Of a stretch of 64,000 nt of DNA, positions 38,745 to 50,590 are shown one piece after another; position 1 is the first letter of the stretch, and each line of letters opens with the position of its first letter. Position numbers and translations under genes: made by a program. Source of the DNA: Protonemura montana (taxonomy: Eukaryota > Arthropoda > Insecta > Plecoptera > Nemouridae). Location of the stretch: NCBI GenBank assembly GCA_947568835.1, contig OX387604.1, positions 13,855,076 through 13,919,075 on the forward strand, written 5' to 3'. Under the pieces are notes generated by a model. It did no database searches, was not told the DNA's origin, and was given only the letters and a program-made list of their open reading frames with translations.

Positions 38745-38843
38745 TTACCACCCCTCCCCTCCCCAACTCCTCCCCTCCCCACCAACCTCTCCCCTCCCCC
38801 CTCCCCCCCCCCCCTCGCCACCCCTCCCTATCCGACACTCCAC
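38745..38843 (+). repeat. C-rich module 18 (type B)
   Basis: Type B with CCCTATCCGACACTCC in place of CCCTATCCTCCACTCC, a change unique to this copy. Confidence 0.92.
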
Positions 38844-39056
38844 TAACATTACCTAACCTTACCTGACCTAACCTGACCTAACCTGACCTAACCTAACCTA
38901 ACCTAACCTAACCTAACCTAACCTAACCTAACCTAACCTAACCTAACCTTACCTTACCTTACCTAACCTTACCTTACCTTACCTTACCTTACCTTACCTT
39001 ACCTAACTTAACCTTACCTAACCTAACCTAACCTAACCTAACGTAACCTAACCTAA
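38844..39056 (+). repeat. Spacer 18: CCTGA/CCTAA - CCTTA - CCTAA
   Basis: Very long CCTAA part before the CCTTA run. Confidence 0.92.
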
Positions 39057-40176
39057 CCGAACCTAACCGAACCTAACCGAACCTAACCGAACCTTACCGA
39101 ACCTAACCGAACCTAACAGAACCTAACCGAACCCAACCGAACCTAACCGAACCTAACCGAACCTAACCAAACCTAACCGAACCTAACCGAACCTAACCGA
39201 ACCTAACCGAACCTAACCGAACCTAACCGAACCTAACCAAACCTAACCGAACCTAACCGAACCTAACCGAACCTAACCGAACCTAACCGAACCTAACCGA
39301 ACCTAACCGAACCTAACCGAACCTAACCGAACCTAACCGAACCTAACCGAACCTAACCGAACCTAACCGAACCTAACCGAACCTTACCGAACCTAACCGA
39401 ACCTAACCGAACCTAACCGAACCTACCCGAACCTAACCGAACCCAACCGAACCTAACCGAACCTAACCGAACCTAACCGAACGTAACCGAACGTAACCGA
39501 ACCTAACCGAACCTAACCGACCCTAACCGAACCTAACCGAACCTAACCGAACCTAACCGAACCTAACCGAACGTAACCGAACGTAACCGAACCTAACCGA
39601 ACCTAACCAGACCTAACCGAACCTAACCGAACCTAACCGAACCGAACCGAACCTAACCGAACCTAACCGAACCTAACCGAACATAACCGAACCTAACCGA
39701 ACCTAACCAAACCTAACCGAACCTAACCGAACCTACCCGAACCTAACCGAACCTAACCGAACCTAACCGAACCTAACCGAACCTAACCGAACCTAACCGA
39801 ACCTAACCGAACCTAACCGAACCTAACCGAACCAAACCGAACCTAACCTAACCTAACCTTACCCAACCTAACCTAACCGAACCTAACCGAACCTAAACGA
39901 ACCTAACCGAACCTAACCGAACCTAACCGAACCTAACCGAACCTAACCGAACCTAACCGAACCTAACCGAACCTAACCGAACCTAACCGAACCTAACCGA
40001 ACGTAACCAAACGTAACCGAACCTAACCGAACCTATCCGAACCTAACCGAACCTAACCGAACCTAACCGAACCTAACCGAACCGAACCTAACCGAACCTA
40101 ACCGAACCTAACCGAACCTAACCGGACCTAACCAAACATAACCGAACCTAACCGAACCTAACCGAACCTAACCGAA
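39057..40176 (+). repeat. CCTAACCGAA 10-mer array 18
   Basis: Contains the right-domain marks: paired CGTAACCGAA, ACCAGACC (about 39608), double CCGAA (about 39642 and 40080) and a CCTAACCTTACCCAACC patch near 39850. Confidence 0.94.
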
Positions 40177-40303
40177 CCTCACCTAACCTCACCTCAACTC
40201 ACCTCACCTCACCTCACCTCACCTCACCTCACCTCACCTCACCTCACCTCACCTCACCACACCTCACCTCACCTCACCACACCTCACCTCACCTCACCTC
40301 ACC
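40177..40303 (+). repeat. CCTCA array 18
   Basis: Matches array 16 at an offset of about 2662 bp. Confidence 0.94.
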
Positions 40304-40401
40304 TTACCACCCCTCCCCTCCCCAACCCCACCCCTCCCCACCCAACCTCTCCCCTCCTCCTTCCCCCCCCCTTCCCCACCCTACCCCAGCCTCCCCTCCC
40401 C
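40304..40401 (+). repeat. C-rich module 19 (type A')
   Basis: As module 16 but with CTCCTCCTTCCCC before the C run and CCCTACCCCAGCC after it. Confidence 0.92.
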
Positions 40402-40748
40402 TAACATAACATAACCTTACCTGACCTAACCGAACCTAACCGAACCTAACCGAACCTAACCGAACCTAACCGAACCTAACCGAACCTAACCGAACCTAAC
40501 CGAACCTTACCGAACCTAACCGAACCTAACCGAACCTAACCGAACCTACCCGAACCTAACCGAACCCAACCGAACCTAACCGAACCTAACCGAACCTAAC
40601 CGAACCTAACCGAACCTAACCGAACCTAACCGAACCGAACCGAACCTAACCGAACCTAACCAAACCCAACCGAACCTAACCGAACCTAACCGAACCTAAC
40701 CGAACCTAACCGAACCTAACCGAACCTAACCGAACCTAACCGAACCTA
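40402..40748 (+). repeat. CCTAACCGAA 10-mer array 19
   Basis: Copy of 37742-38089 with two more 10-mer units at its start and the same ACCAAACCCAACC patch. Confidence 0.94.
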
Positions 40749-40781
40749 ACCTCACCACACCTCACCTCACCTCACCTCACC
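40749..40781 (+). repeat. CCTCA remnant
   Basis: A few pentamers with CCACA, as at 38090. Confidence 0.9.
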
Positions 40782-40870
40782 TTACCACCCCTCCCCTCCC
40801 CAACCCCACCCCTCCCAACCCAACCTTTCCCCCCCCCCCCTTCCCCACCCCACCCCAGCCTCCCCTCCCC
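40782..40870 (+). repeat. C-rich module 20 (short type A')
   Basis: Copy of module 17, with CCAACCTTTCCCC in place of CCAACCTCTCCCC. Confidence 0.92.
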
Positions 40871-41420
40871 TAACATAACATAACCTTACCTGACCTAACC
40901 GAACCTAACCGAACCTAACCGAACCTAACCTCACCTAACCTCACCTAACCTCACCTAACCTCACCTAACCTCACCTAACCTCACCTCAACTCACCTCACC
41001 TCACCTCACCTCAGCTCACCTCAGCTCACCTCACCTCACCTCACCTCACCTCACCTCACCTCACCTCACCTCACCTCACCTCACCTCACCTCACCTCACC
41101 TCACCTCACCTCAACTCACCTCACCTCACCTCACCTCACCTCACCTCACCTCACCTCACCTCACCTCACCTCACCTCACCTCACCTTACCTCACCTCACC
41201 TCAACTCACCTCACCACACCTCACCTCACCTAACCTCACCTAACCTCACCTCACCTCGGCCCACCTCACCTCACCTCACCTCACCTCACCTAACCTCACC
41301 TCACCTCACCTCACCTCACCTCACCTCACCTCACCTCACCTCACCTCACCTCACCTCACCTCACCTCACCTCACCTCACCTCACCTCACCTCACCACACC
41401 TCACCTCACCTCACCTCACC
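40871..41420 (+). repeat. CCTCACCTAA alternation, then CCTCA array 19
   Basis: Same design as 38201-38744. Contains CTCGGCCCACC at 41255-41262, the only G-rich variant of its kind; it recurs at 43827. Confidence 0.92.
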
Positions 41421-41530
41421 TTACCACCCCTCCCCTCCCCAACTCCTCCCCTCCCCACCAACCTCTCCCCTCCCCCCCCCCCTCCCCCCCCCCCCCCCCC
41501 TCGCCACCCCTCCCTATCCTCCACTCCACT
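41421..41530 (+). repeat. C-rich module 21 (type B, expanded C runs)
   Basis: Two long C runs separated by a single T before CTCGCC, making it one of the longest modules (about 110 bp). Confidence 0.92.
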
Positions 41531-41711
41531 AACATTACCTAACCTTACCTGACCTAACCTGACCTAACCTGACCTAACCTAACCTAACCTAACCTAACCT
41601 AACCTAACCTAACCTAACCTAACCTTACCTTACCTTACCTTACCTTACCTTACCTTACCTAACTTAACCTTACCTAACCTAACCTAACCTAACCTAACGT
41701 AACCTAACCTA
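41531..41711 (+). repeat. Spacer 21: CCTGA/CCTAA - CCTTA - CCTAA
   Basis: Usual type B order, with one short CCTTA run. Confidence 0.92.
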
Positions 41712-42982
41712 ACCGAACCTAACCGAACCTAACCGAACCTAACCGAACCTTACCGAACCTAACCGAACCTAACCGAACCTAACCGAACCCAACCGAACCT
41801 AACCGAACCTAACCGAAACTAACCGAACCTAACCGAACCTAACCGAACCTAACCGAACCTAACCGAACCTAACCGAACCTAACCAAACCTAACCGAACCT
41901 AACCGAACCTAACCGAACCTAACCGAACCTAACCGAACCTAACCGAACCTAACCAAACTTAACCGAACCTAACCGAACCTAACCGAACCTAACCGAACCT
42001 AACCGAACATAACCGAACCTAACCGAACCTAACCGAACCTAACCGAACCTAACCGAACCTAACCGAACCTAACCGAACCTAACCGAACCAAACCGAACCT
42101 TACCGAACCTAACCGAACCTAACCGAACCTAACCGAACCTACCCGAACCTAACCGAACCCAACCGAACCTAACCGAACCTAACCGAACCTAACCGAACCT
42201 AACCGAACCTAACCGAACCTAACCGAACCGAACCGAACCTAACCGAACCTAACCGACCCCAACCGAACCTAACCGAACCTAACCGAACCTAACCGAACCT
42301 AACCGAACCTAACCGAACCTAACCGAACCTAACCGAACCTAACCGAACCTAACCGAACCTAACCGAACCTAACCGAACCTAACCGAACCTAACCGAACCT
42401 AACCGAACCTAACCGAACCTAACCGAACGTAACCGAACGTAACCGAACCTAACCGAACCTAACCGACCTTAACCGAACCTAACCGAACCTAACCGAACCT
42501 AACCGAACCTAACCGAACGTAACCGAACGTAACCGAACCTAACCGAACCTAACCAGACCTAACCGAACCTAACCGAACCTAACCGAACCTAACCGAACCT
42601 AACCGAACCTAACCGAACCTAACCGAACATAACCGAACCTAACCGAACCTAACCAAACCTAACCGAACCTAACCGAACCTAACCGAACCTAACCGAACCT
42701 AACCGAACCTAACCGAACCTAACCGAACCTAACCGAACCTAACCGAACGTAACCGAACCTAACCGAACCTAACCGAACCTAACCGAACCAAACCGAACCT
42801 AACCGAACCTAACCGAACCTAATCGAACCTAACCGAACCTAACCGAACCTTACCGAACCTTACCGAACATAACCGAACCTAACCGAACCTAACCGAACCT
42901 AACCGAACCTAACCGAACCTAACCGAACCTTACCTAACCTAACCTAACCTAACCGAACCTAACCAAACCTAACCGAACCTAA
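41712..42982 (+). repeat. CCTAACCGAA 10-mer array 20
   Basis: Duplicated at 44258-45527. Marks include CCGACCTTAACC (about 42472), ACCAGACC (about 42552) and double CCGAA (about 42228). Confidence 0.95.
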
Positions 42983-43169
42983 CCTCACCTCACCTCACCT
43001 CACCTCACCTCACCTCACCTCACCTCACCACACCTCACCTCACCTTACCTCACCTCACCTAACCTCACCTCACCTCACCTCACCTCACCTCACCTCACCT
43101 CACCTCACCCCACCTCACCTCACCTCACCTCACCTCACCACACCTCACCTCACCTCACCTCGCCTCACC
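42983..43169 (+). repeat. CCTCA array 20
   Basis: Ends CCTCGCCTCACC, a change found before every type B' module and nowhere else that I noticed directly before a module. Confidence 0.94.
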
Positions 43170-43260
43170 TTACCACCCCTCCCCTCCCCAACTCCTCCCC
43201 TCCCCAACCAACCTCTCCCCTCCCCCCCCCCTCGCCCCCCTCCCCATCCTCCACTCCACT
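43170..43260 (+). repeat. C-rich module 22 (type B')
   Basis: Type B': CCCCAACCAACC in the middle, then CTCGCCCCCCTCCCCATCC and CTCCACTCCACTAACATT. Confidence 0.92.
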
Positions 43261-43320
43261 AACATTACCTAACCTTACCTGACCTAACCTGATCTAACCT
43301 GACCTAACCTAACCTAACCT
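43261..43320 (+). repeat. Spacer 22 (truncated)
   Basis: Has the CCTGATCTAACC variant typical of B' spacers, then goes directly to 10-mers without a CCTTA run. Confidence 0.9.
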
Positions 43321-43407
43321 AACCGAACCTAACCGAACCTAACCGAACCTAACCGGACCTAACCAAACATAACCGAACCTAACCGAACCTAACCGAACCT
43401 AACCGAA
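43321..43407 (+). repeat. CCTAACCGAA 10-mer array 21 (short)
   Basis: About nine units, with the CCGGACC and CCAAACATAACC end variants that precede CCTCA arrays 15, 16 and 18. Confidence 0.93.
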
Positions 43408-43499
43408 CCTCACCTAACCTCACCTCAACTCACCTCACCTCACCTCACCTCACCTCACCTCACCTCACCTCACCACACCTCACCTCACCTCACCTCACC
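43408..43499 (+). repeat. CCTCA array 21
   Basis: Short array with one CCACA. Confidence 0.93.
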
Positions 43500-43598
43500 T
43501 TACCACCCCTCCCCTCCCCAACCCCACCCCTCCCCACCCAACCTCTCCCCTCCTCCCTCCCCCCCCCTTCCCCACCCCACCCCAGCCTCCCCTCCCCT
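43500..43598 (+). repeat. C-rich module 23 (type A')
   Basis: Standard A' ending AACATAACATAACC. Confidence 0.92.
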
Positions 43599-43795
43599 AA
43601 CATAACATAACCTTACCTGACCTAACCGAACCTAACCGAACCTAACCGAACCTAACCGAACCTAACCGAACCTAACCGAACCTAACCGAACCTAACCGAA
43701 CCTAACCGAACCTAACCGAACCTAACCGAACCTAACCGAACGTAACCGAACGTAACCGAACCTAACCGAACCTAACCGACCTTAACCGAACCTCA
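43599..43795 (+). repeat. CCTAACCGAA 10-mer array 22
   Basis: Short, ends in CCGACCTTAACCGAACC and then passes straight into CCTCA. This is the junction of the 2.55-kb tandem duplication. Confidence 0.93.
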
Positions 43796-43967
43796 CCTCA
43801 CCTAACCTCACCTAACCTCACCTCACCTCGGCCCACCTCACCTCACCTCACCTCACCTCACCTAACCTCACCTCACCTCACCTCACCTCACCTCACCTCA
43901 CCTCACCTCACCTCACCTCACCTCACCTCACCTCACCTCACCACACCTCACCTCACCTCACCTCACC
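43796..43967 (+). repeat. CCTCA array 22
   Basis: Second copy of the CTCGGCCCACC variant at 43827-43834. Confidence 0.94.
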
Positions 43968-44012
43968 TTACCACCCCTCCCCTCCCCAACTCCTCCCCTC
44001 CCCACCAACCTC

Positions 44013-44047
<35 letters not shown>

Positions 44048-44076
44048 GCCACCCCTCCCTATCCTCCACTCCACTA
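43968..44076 (+). repeat. C-rich module 24 (type B, 32-base C run)
   Basis: Copy of module 21 in which the two C runs have become one uninterrupted run of 32 C at 44014-44045, the longest homopolymer in the window. Confidence 0.92.
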
Positions 44077-44257
44077 ACATTACCTAACCTTACCTGACCT
44101 AACCTGACCTAACCTGACCTAACCTAACCTAACCTAACCTAACCTAACCTAACCTAACCTAACCTAACCTTACCTTACCTTACCTTACCTTACCTTACCT
44201 TACCTAACTTAACCTTACCTAACCTAACCTAACCTAACCTAACGTAACCTAACCTAA
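44077..44257 (+). repeat. Spacer 24: CCTGA/CCTAA - CCTTA - CCTAA
   Basis: Copy of spacer 21. Confidence 0.92.
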
Positions 44258-45527
44258 CCGAACCTAACCGAACCTAACCGAACCTAACCGAACCTTACCG
44301 AACCTAACCGAACCTAACCGAACCTAACCGAACCCAACCGAACCTAACCGAACCTAACCGAAACTAACCGAACCTAACCGAACCTAACCGAACCTAACCG
44401 AACCTAACCGAACCTAACCGAACCTAACCAAACCTAACCGAACCTAACCGAACCTAACCGAACCTAACCGAACCTAACCGAACCTAACCGAACCTAACCA
44501 AACTTAACCGAACCTAACCGAACCTAACCGAACCTAACCGAACCTAACCGAACATAACCGAACCTAACCGAACCTAACCGAACCTAACCGAACCTAACCG
44601 AACCTAACCGAACCTAACCGAACCTAACCGAACCAAACCGAACCTTACCGAACCTAACCGAACCTAACCGAACCTAACCGAACCTACCCGAACCTAACCG
44701 AACCCAACCGAACCTAACCGAACCTAACCGAACCTAACCGAACCTAACCGAACCTAACCGAACCTAACCGAACCGAACCGAACCTAACCGAACCTAACCG
44801 ACCCCAACCGAACCTAACCGAACCTAACCGAACCTAACCGAACCTAACCGAACCTAACCGAACCTAACCGAACCTAACCGAACCTAACCGAACCTAACCG
44901 AACCTAACCGAACCTAACCGAACCTAACCGAACCTAACCGAACCTAACCGAACCTAACCGAACCTAACCGAACGTAACCGAACGTAACCGAACCTAACCG
45001 AACCTAACCGACCTTAACCGAACCTAACCGAACCTAACCGAACCTAACCGAACCTAACCGAACGTAACCGAACGTAACCGAACCTAACCGAACCTAACCA
45101 GACCTAACCGAACCTAACCGAACCTAACCGAACCTAACCGAACCTAACCGAACCTAACCGAACCTAACCGAACATAACCGAACCTAACCGAACCTAACCA
45201 AACCTAACCGAACCTAACCGAACCTAACCGAACCTAACCGAACCTAACCGAACCTAACCGAACCTAACCGAACCTAACCGAACCTAACCGAACGTAACCG
45301 AACCTAACCGAACCTAACCGAACCTAACCGAACCAAACCGAACCTAACCGAACCTAACCGAACCTAATCGAACCTAACCGAACCTAACCGAACCTTACCG
45401 AACCTTACCGAACATAACCGAACCTAACCGAACCTAACCGAACCTAACCGAACCTAACCGAACCTAACCGAACCTTACCTAACCTAACCTAACCTAACCG
45501 AACCTAACCAAACCTAACCGAACCTAA
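44258..45527 (+). repeat. CCTAACCGAA 10-mer array 23
   Basis: Copy of array 20 at about +2546 bp, variant for variant as far as I compared. Confidence 0.95.
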
Positions 45528-45714
45528 CCTCACCTCACCTCACCTCACCTCACCTCACCTCACCTCACCTCACCACACCTCACCTCACCTTACCTCACCT
45601 CACCTAACCTCACCTCACCTCACCTCACCTCACCTCACCTCACCTCACCTCACCCCACCTCACCTCACCTCACCTCACCTCACCACACCTCACCTCACCT
45701 CACCTCGCCTCACC
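45528..45714 (+). repeat. CCTCA array 23
   Basis: Copy of array 20, with the CCTCGCCTCACC end. Confidence 0.94.
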
Positions 45715-45804
45715 TTACCACCCCTCCCCTCCCCAACTCCTCCCCACCCCAACCAACCTCTCCCCTCCCCCCCCCCTCGCCCCCCTCCCCATCCTCCACT
45801 CCAC
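45715..45804 (+). repeat. C-rich module 25 (type B')
   Basis: Copy of module 22, with CTCCCCACCCCAACC in place of CTCCCCTCCCCAACC. Confidence 0.92.
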
Positions 45805-45953
45805 TAACATTACCTAACCTTACCTGACCTAACCTGATCTAACCTGACCTAACCTAACCTAACCTAACCGAACCTAACCGAACCTAACCGAACCTAACCG
45901 GACCTAACCAAACATAACCGAACCTAACCGAACCTAACCGAACCTAACCGAAC
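45805..45953 (+). repeat. Truncated spacer and short 10-mer array 24
   Basis: Copy of 43261-43407: CCTGATCTAACC, no CCTTA run, about nine 10-mers. Confidence 0.92.
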
Positions 45954-46044
45954 CTCACCTAACCTCACCTCAACTCACCTCACCTCACCTCACCTCACCT
46001 CACCTCACCTCACCTCACCACACCTCACCTCACCTCACCTCACC
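45954..46044 (+). repeat. CCTCA array 24
   Basis: Copy of array 21. Confidence 0.93.
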
Positions 46045-46143
46045 TTACCACCCCTCCCCTCCCCAACCCCACCCCTCCCCACCCAACCTCTCCCCTCCTC
46101 CCTCCCCCCCCCCTTCCCCACCCCACCCCAGCCTCCCCTCCCC
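46045..46143 (+). repeat. C-rich module 26 (type A')
   Basis: Copy of module 23 with a slightly longer C run. Confidence 0.92.
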
Positions 46144-46901
46144 TAACATAACATAACCTTACCTGACCTAACCGAACCTAACCGAACCTAACCGAACCTA
46201 ACCGAACCTAACCGAACCTAACCGAACCTAACCGAACCTAACCGAACCTAACCGAACCTAACCGAACCTAACCGAACGTAACCGAACGTAACCGAACCTA
46301 ACCGAACCTAACCAGACCTAACCGAACCTAACCGAACCTAACCGAACCTAACCGAACCTAACCGAACCTAACCGAACCTAACCGAACATAACCGAACCTA
46401 ACCGAACCTAACCAAACCTAACCGAACCTAACCGAACCTAACCGAACCTAACCGAACCTAACCGAACCTAACCGAACCTAACCGAACCTAACCGAACCTA
46501 ACCGAACCTAACCAAACCTAACCAAACCTAACCGAACCTAACCGAACCTAACCTAACCTAACCTAACCCAACCTAACCTAACCGAACCTAACCGAACCTA
46601 AACGAACCTAACCGTACCTAACCGAACCTAACCGAACCTAACCGAACCTAACCGAACCTAACCGAACCTAACCGAACCTAACCGAACCTAACCGAACCTA
46701 ACCGAACCTAACCGAACCTAACCGAACCTAACCGAACTTAACCGAACCTAACCGAACCTAAACGAACCTAACCGAACCTAATTGAACCTAACCGAACCTA
46801 ACCGAACCTAACCGAACCTAACCGAACCTAACCTAACCGAACCTAACCGAACCTAAACGAACCTAACCGAACCTAACCGAACCTAACCGAACCTAACTTA
46901 A
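46144..46901 (+). repeat. CCTAACCGAA 10-mer array 25
   Basis: Departs from array 22 after the paired CGTAACCGAA. Has ACCAGACC near 46312 and several AAACGAACC variants. Ends CTAACTTAACC. Confidence 0.94.
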
Positions 46902-47058
46902 CCTCACCTCACCTCACCTCACCTCACCTCACCACACCTCACCTCACCTCACCTCACCTCACCTCACCTCACCTCACCTCACCTCACCTCACCTCACCTC
47001 ACCTCACCTCACCTCACCTCACCTCACCTCACCACACCTCACCTTACCTCACCTCACC
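46902..47058 (+). repeat. CCTCA array 25
   Basis: First CCTCA array of the 6.5-kb duplicated unit. Contains CCACA twice and CCTTA once near the end. Confidence 0.94.
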
Positions 47059-47158
47059 TTACCACCCCTCCCCTCCCCAACCCCTCCCCTCCACCCAACC
47101 TCTCCCCACCCCCCTCCCCCCCCCCCTTCCCCACCCCACCCCAGCCCCCCCTCCCCTA
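47059..47158 (+). repeat. C-rich module 27 (type A')
   Basis: A' with CTCCACCCAACC and CAGCCCCCCCTCCCC, a lineage shared only with module 34. Confidence 0.92.
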
Positions 47159-47396
47159 ACATAACATAACCTTACCTGACCTAACCGAACCTAACCGAAC
47201 CTTACCTCACCTAACCTCACCTAACCTCACCTAACCTCACCTAACCTCACCTAACCTCACCTAACCTCACCTCACCTCACCTCACCTCACCTCACCTCAC
47301 CTCACCTCACCTCACCGCACCTCACCTCACCTCACCTCACCTCACCTCACCTCACCTCACCTCACCTCACCTCACCTCACCTCACCTCACCTCACC
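47159..47396 (+). repeat. CCTCACCTAA alternation, then CCTCA array 26
   Basis: About seven CCTCACCTAA units (47201-47268), then CCTCA with one CCGCA variant. Confidence 0.92.
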
Positions 47397-47490
47397 TTAC
47401 CACCCCTCCCCTCCCCAACTCCTCCCCTCCCCACCCAACCTCTCCCCTCCCCCCCCCCCCCTCGCCACCCCACCCTATCCTCCACTCCAC
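47397..47490 (+). repeat. C-rich module 28 (type B)
   Basis: Type B with CTCGCCACCCCACCCTATCC. Confidence 0.92.
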
Positions 47491-47692
47491 TAACATTACC
47501 TAACCTTACCTGACCTAACCTGACCTAACCTGACCTAACCTAACCTAACCTAACCTAACCTAACCTAACCTAACCAAACCTTACCTTACCTTACCTTACC
47601 TAACCTTACCTTACCTTACCTTACCTTACCTTACCTTACCTAACTTAACCTTACCTAACCTAACCTAACCTAACCTAACGTAACCTAACCTA
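47491..47692 (+). repeat. Spacer 28: CCTGA/CCTAA - CCTTA - CCTAA
   Basis: Has the ACCAAACCTTACC variant of spacer 14. Confidence 0.92.
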
Positions 47693-49212
47693 ACCGAACC
47701 TAACCGAACCTAACCGAACCTAACCGAACCTTACCGAACCTAACCGAACCTAACCGAACCTAACCGAACCCAACCGAACCTGACCGAACCTAACCGAAAC
47801 TAACCGAACCTAACCGAACCTAACCGAACCTAACCGAACCTAACCGAACCTAACCGAACCTAACCAAACCTAACCGAACCTAACCGAACCTAACCGAACC
47901 TAACCGAACCTAACCGAACCTAACCGTACCTAACCAAACCTAACCGAACCTAACCGAACCTAACCGAACCTAACCGAACCTAACCGAACCTAACCGAACC
48001 TAACCGAACCTAACCGAACATAACCGAACCTAACCGAACCTAACCGAACCTAACCGAACCTAACCGAACCTAACCGAACCTTACCGAACCTAACCGAACC
48101 TAACCGAACCTAACCGAACCTACCCGAACCTAACCGAACCCAACCGAACCTAACCGAACCTAACCGAACCTAACCGAACCTAACCGAACCTAACCGAACC
48201 GAACCGAACCTAACCGAACCTAACCGAACCCAACCGAACCTAACCGAACCTAACCGAACCTAACCGAACCTAACCGAACCTAACCGAACCTAACCGGACC
48301 TAACCGAACCTAACCGAACCTAACCGAACCTAACCGAACCTAACCGAACCTAACCGAACCTAACCGAACCTAACCGAACGTAACCGAACGTAACCGAACC
48401 TAACCGAACCTAACCGACCCTAACCGAACCTAACCGAACCTAACCGAACCTAACCGAACCTAACCGAACGTAACCGAACGTAACCGAACCTAACCGAACC
48501 TAACCAGACCTAACCGAACCTAACCGAACCTAACCGAACCTAACCGAACCTAACCGAACCCAACCGAACCTAACCGAACATAACCGAACCTAACCGAACC
48601 TAACCAAACCTAACCGAACCTAACCGAACCTAACCGAACCTAACCGAACCTAACCGAACCTAACCGAACCTAACCGAACCTAACCGAACCTAACCGAACC
48701 TAACCGAACCTAACCGAACCTAACCGAACCTAACCTAACCTAACCGAACCTAACCTAACCTAACCGAACCTAACCGAACCTAAACGAACCTAACCGAACC
48801 TAACCGAACCTAACTGAACCTCACCGAACATCACCTTACCTCACCGAACCTCACCGAACCTCACCGAACCTCACCGAACCTCACCAAACTTAACCGAACC
48901 TAACCGAACCTAACCGAACCTAACCGAACCTAACCGAACCTAACCGAACCTAACCGAACCTAACCGAACGTAACCGAACGTAACCGAACCTAACCGAACC
49001 TAACCGAACCTAACCGAACCAAACCGAACCTAACCGAACCTAACCGAACCTAACCGAACCTAACCGAACCTAACCGAACCTTACCGAACCTTACCGAACA
49101 TAACCGAACCTAACCGAACCTAACCGAACCTAACCGAACCTAACCGAACCTAACCGAACCTAACCTAACCTAACCTAACCTAACCGAACCTAACCAAACC
49201 TAACCGAACCTA
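47693..49212 (+). repeat. CCTAACCGAA 10-mer array 26
   Basis: About 1.5 kb, duplicated at 54206-55726. Includes a patch of CTCACCGAAC units near 48838-48885. Confidence 0.95.
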
Positions 49213-49370
49213 ACCTCACCTCACCTCACCTCACCTCACCTCACCTCACCTCACCTCACCACACCTCACCTCACCTTACCTCACCTCACCTAACCTCACC
49301 TCACCTCACCTCACCTCACCTCACCTCACCTCACCCCACCTCACCTCACCTCACCTCACCTCGCCTCACC
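49213..49370 (+). repeat. CCTCA array 27
   Basis: Ends CCTCGCCTCACC, as before all B' modules. Confidence 0.94.
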
Positions 49371-49464
49371 TTACCGCCCCTCCCCTCCCCAACTCCTCCC
49401 CTCCCCAACCAACCTCTCCCCTCCCCCCCCCCCCCTCGCCCCCCTCCCCATCCTCCACTCCACT
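49371..49464 (+). repeat. C-rich module 29 (type B')
   Basis: Start reads TTACCGCCCC where others have TTACCACCCC; shared only with module 36. Confidence 0.92.
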
Positions 49465-49650
49465 AACATTACCTAACCTTACCTGACCTAACCTGATCTA
49501 ACCTGACCTAACCTAACCTAACCTAACCTAACCTAACCTAACCTTACCTTACCTTACCTTACCTTACCTTACCTTACCTTACCTTACCTTACCTTACTTA
49601 ACTTAACCTTACCTAACCTAACCTAAACTAATCTAACGTAACCTAACCCA
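49465..49650 (+). repeat. Spacer 29: CCTGA/CCTAA - CCTTA - CCTAA
   Basis: CCTGATCTAACC near the start and CCTAAACTAATCTAACG at the end. The second variant recurs at 51370, 56137, 57884, 59870 and 62270. Confidence 0.92.
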
Positions 49651-50031
49651 ACCGAACCTATCCGAACCTAACCGAACCTAACCGAACCTAACCGAACCTA
49701 ACCGAACCTAACCGAACCTAACCGAACCTAACCGAACCTAACCGAACCTAACCGAACCTAACCGAACATAACCGAACCTAACCGAAGCTAACCGAACCTA
49801 ACCGAACCTAACCGAACATAACCGAACCTAACCGAACCTAACCAAACCTAACCGAACCTAACCGAACCGAATCTCACCTCACCGAACTTAACCGAACCTA
49901 ACCGAACCTAACCGAACCTAACCGAACCTAACCGAACCTAACCGAACCTAACCGAACCTAACCTAACCTAACCTAACCCAACCTAACCTAACCGAACCTA
50001 ACCGAACCTAAACGAACCTAACCGAACCTAA
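49651..50031 (+). repeat. CCTAACCGAA 10-mer array 27
   Basis: Opens CCCAACCGAACCTATCCGAAC. Has CCGAATCTCACCTCACCGAAC near 49867, a small CCTCA insertion in the 10-mers. Confidence 0.94.
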
Positions 50032-50328
50032 CCTCACCTCACCTCACCTCACCCCACCTCACCTCACCTCACCTCACCTCACCTCATCTAACCTCACCTC
50101 ACCTCACCTCACCTCACCTCACCTCACCTCACCTCACCTCACCTCACCTTACCTCACCTCACCTCACCTCACCTCAACTCACCTCACCTCACCTCACCTC
50201 ACCTCACCACACCTCACCTCACCTCACCTCACCTCACCTCACCTCACCTCACCTCACCTCACCTCACCTCACCTCACCTCACCTCACCTCACCTCACCTC
50301 ACCACACCTCACCTCACCTCACCTCACC
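50032..50328 (+). repeat. CCTCA array 28
   Basis: CCCCA and CATCTAACC variants in the first 60 bp, then purer CCTCA. Confidence 0.94.
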
Positions 50329-50408
50329 TTACCACCCCTCCCCTCCCCAACCCCTCCCCTCCCCCCCTCCACTTCGTTTCCCCACCTCACCCCAGCCTCC
50401 CCTCCCCT
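50329..50408 (+). repeat. C-rich module 30 (type C)
   Basis: Only about 80 bp: the ACCCAACCTCT segment is missing, and the centre reads CTCCACTTCGTTTCCCC. Ends AACATCACTAACC. Confidence 0.92.
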
Positions 50409-50590
50409 AACATCACTAACCTTACCTGACCTAACCTGACCTAATCTGACCTAACCTAACCTAACCTAACCTAACCTAACCTAACCTTACCTAACCTTAC
50501 CTTACATTACCTTACCTTACCTTACCTTACCTTACCTTACCTAACCTTACCTAACTTAACCTAACCTAACCTAACCTAACCTATTCTAAC
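50409..50590 (+). repeat. Spacer 30, passing directly into CCTCA
   Basis: CCTAATCTGACC marker of type C, a CCTTA run, then CCTATTCTAACC and at once CCTCA. No 10-mer array follows. Confidence 0.9.

Larger units (their letters stand above)
41235..46330 (+). repeat. 2.55-kb tandem duplication
   Basis: CTCGGCCC occurs at 41255 and 43827. Modules 21, 22 and 23 match 24, 25 and 26 at offsets of 2545-2547. The CCTCA part of the second copy is about 25 bp shorter. Confidence 0.9.
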
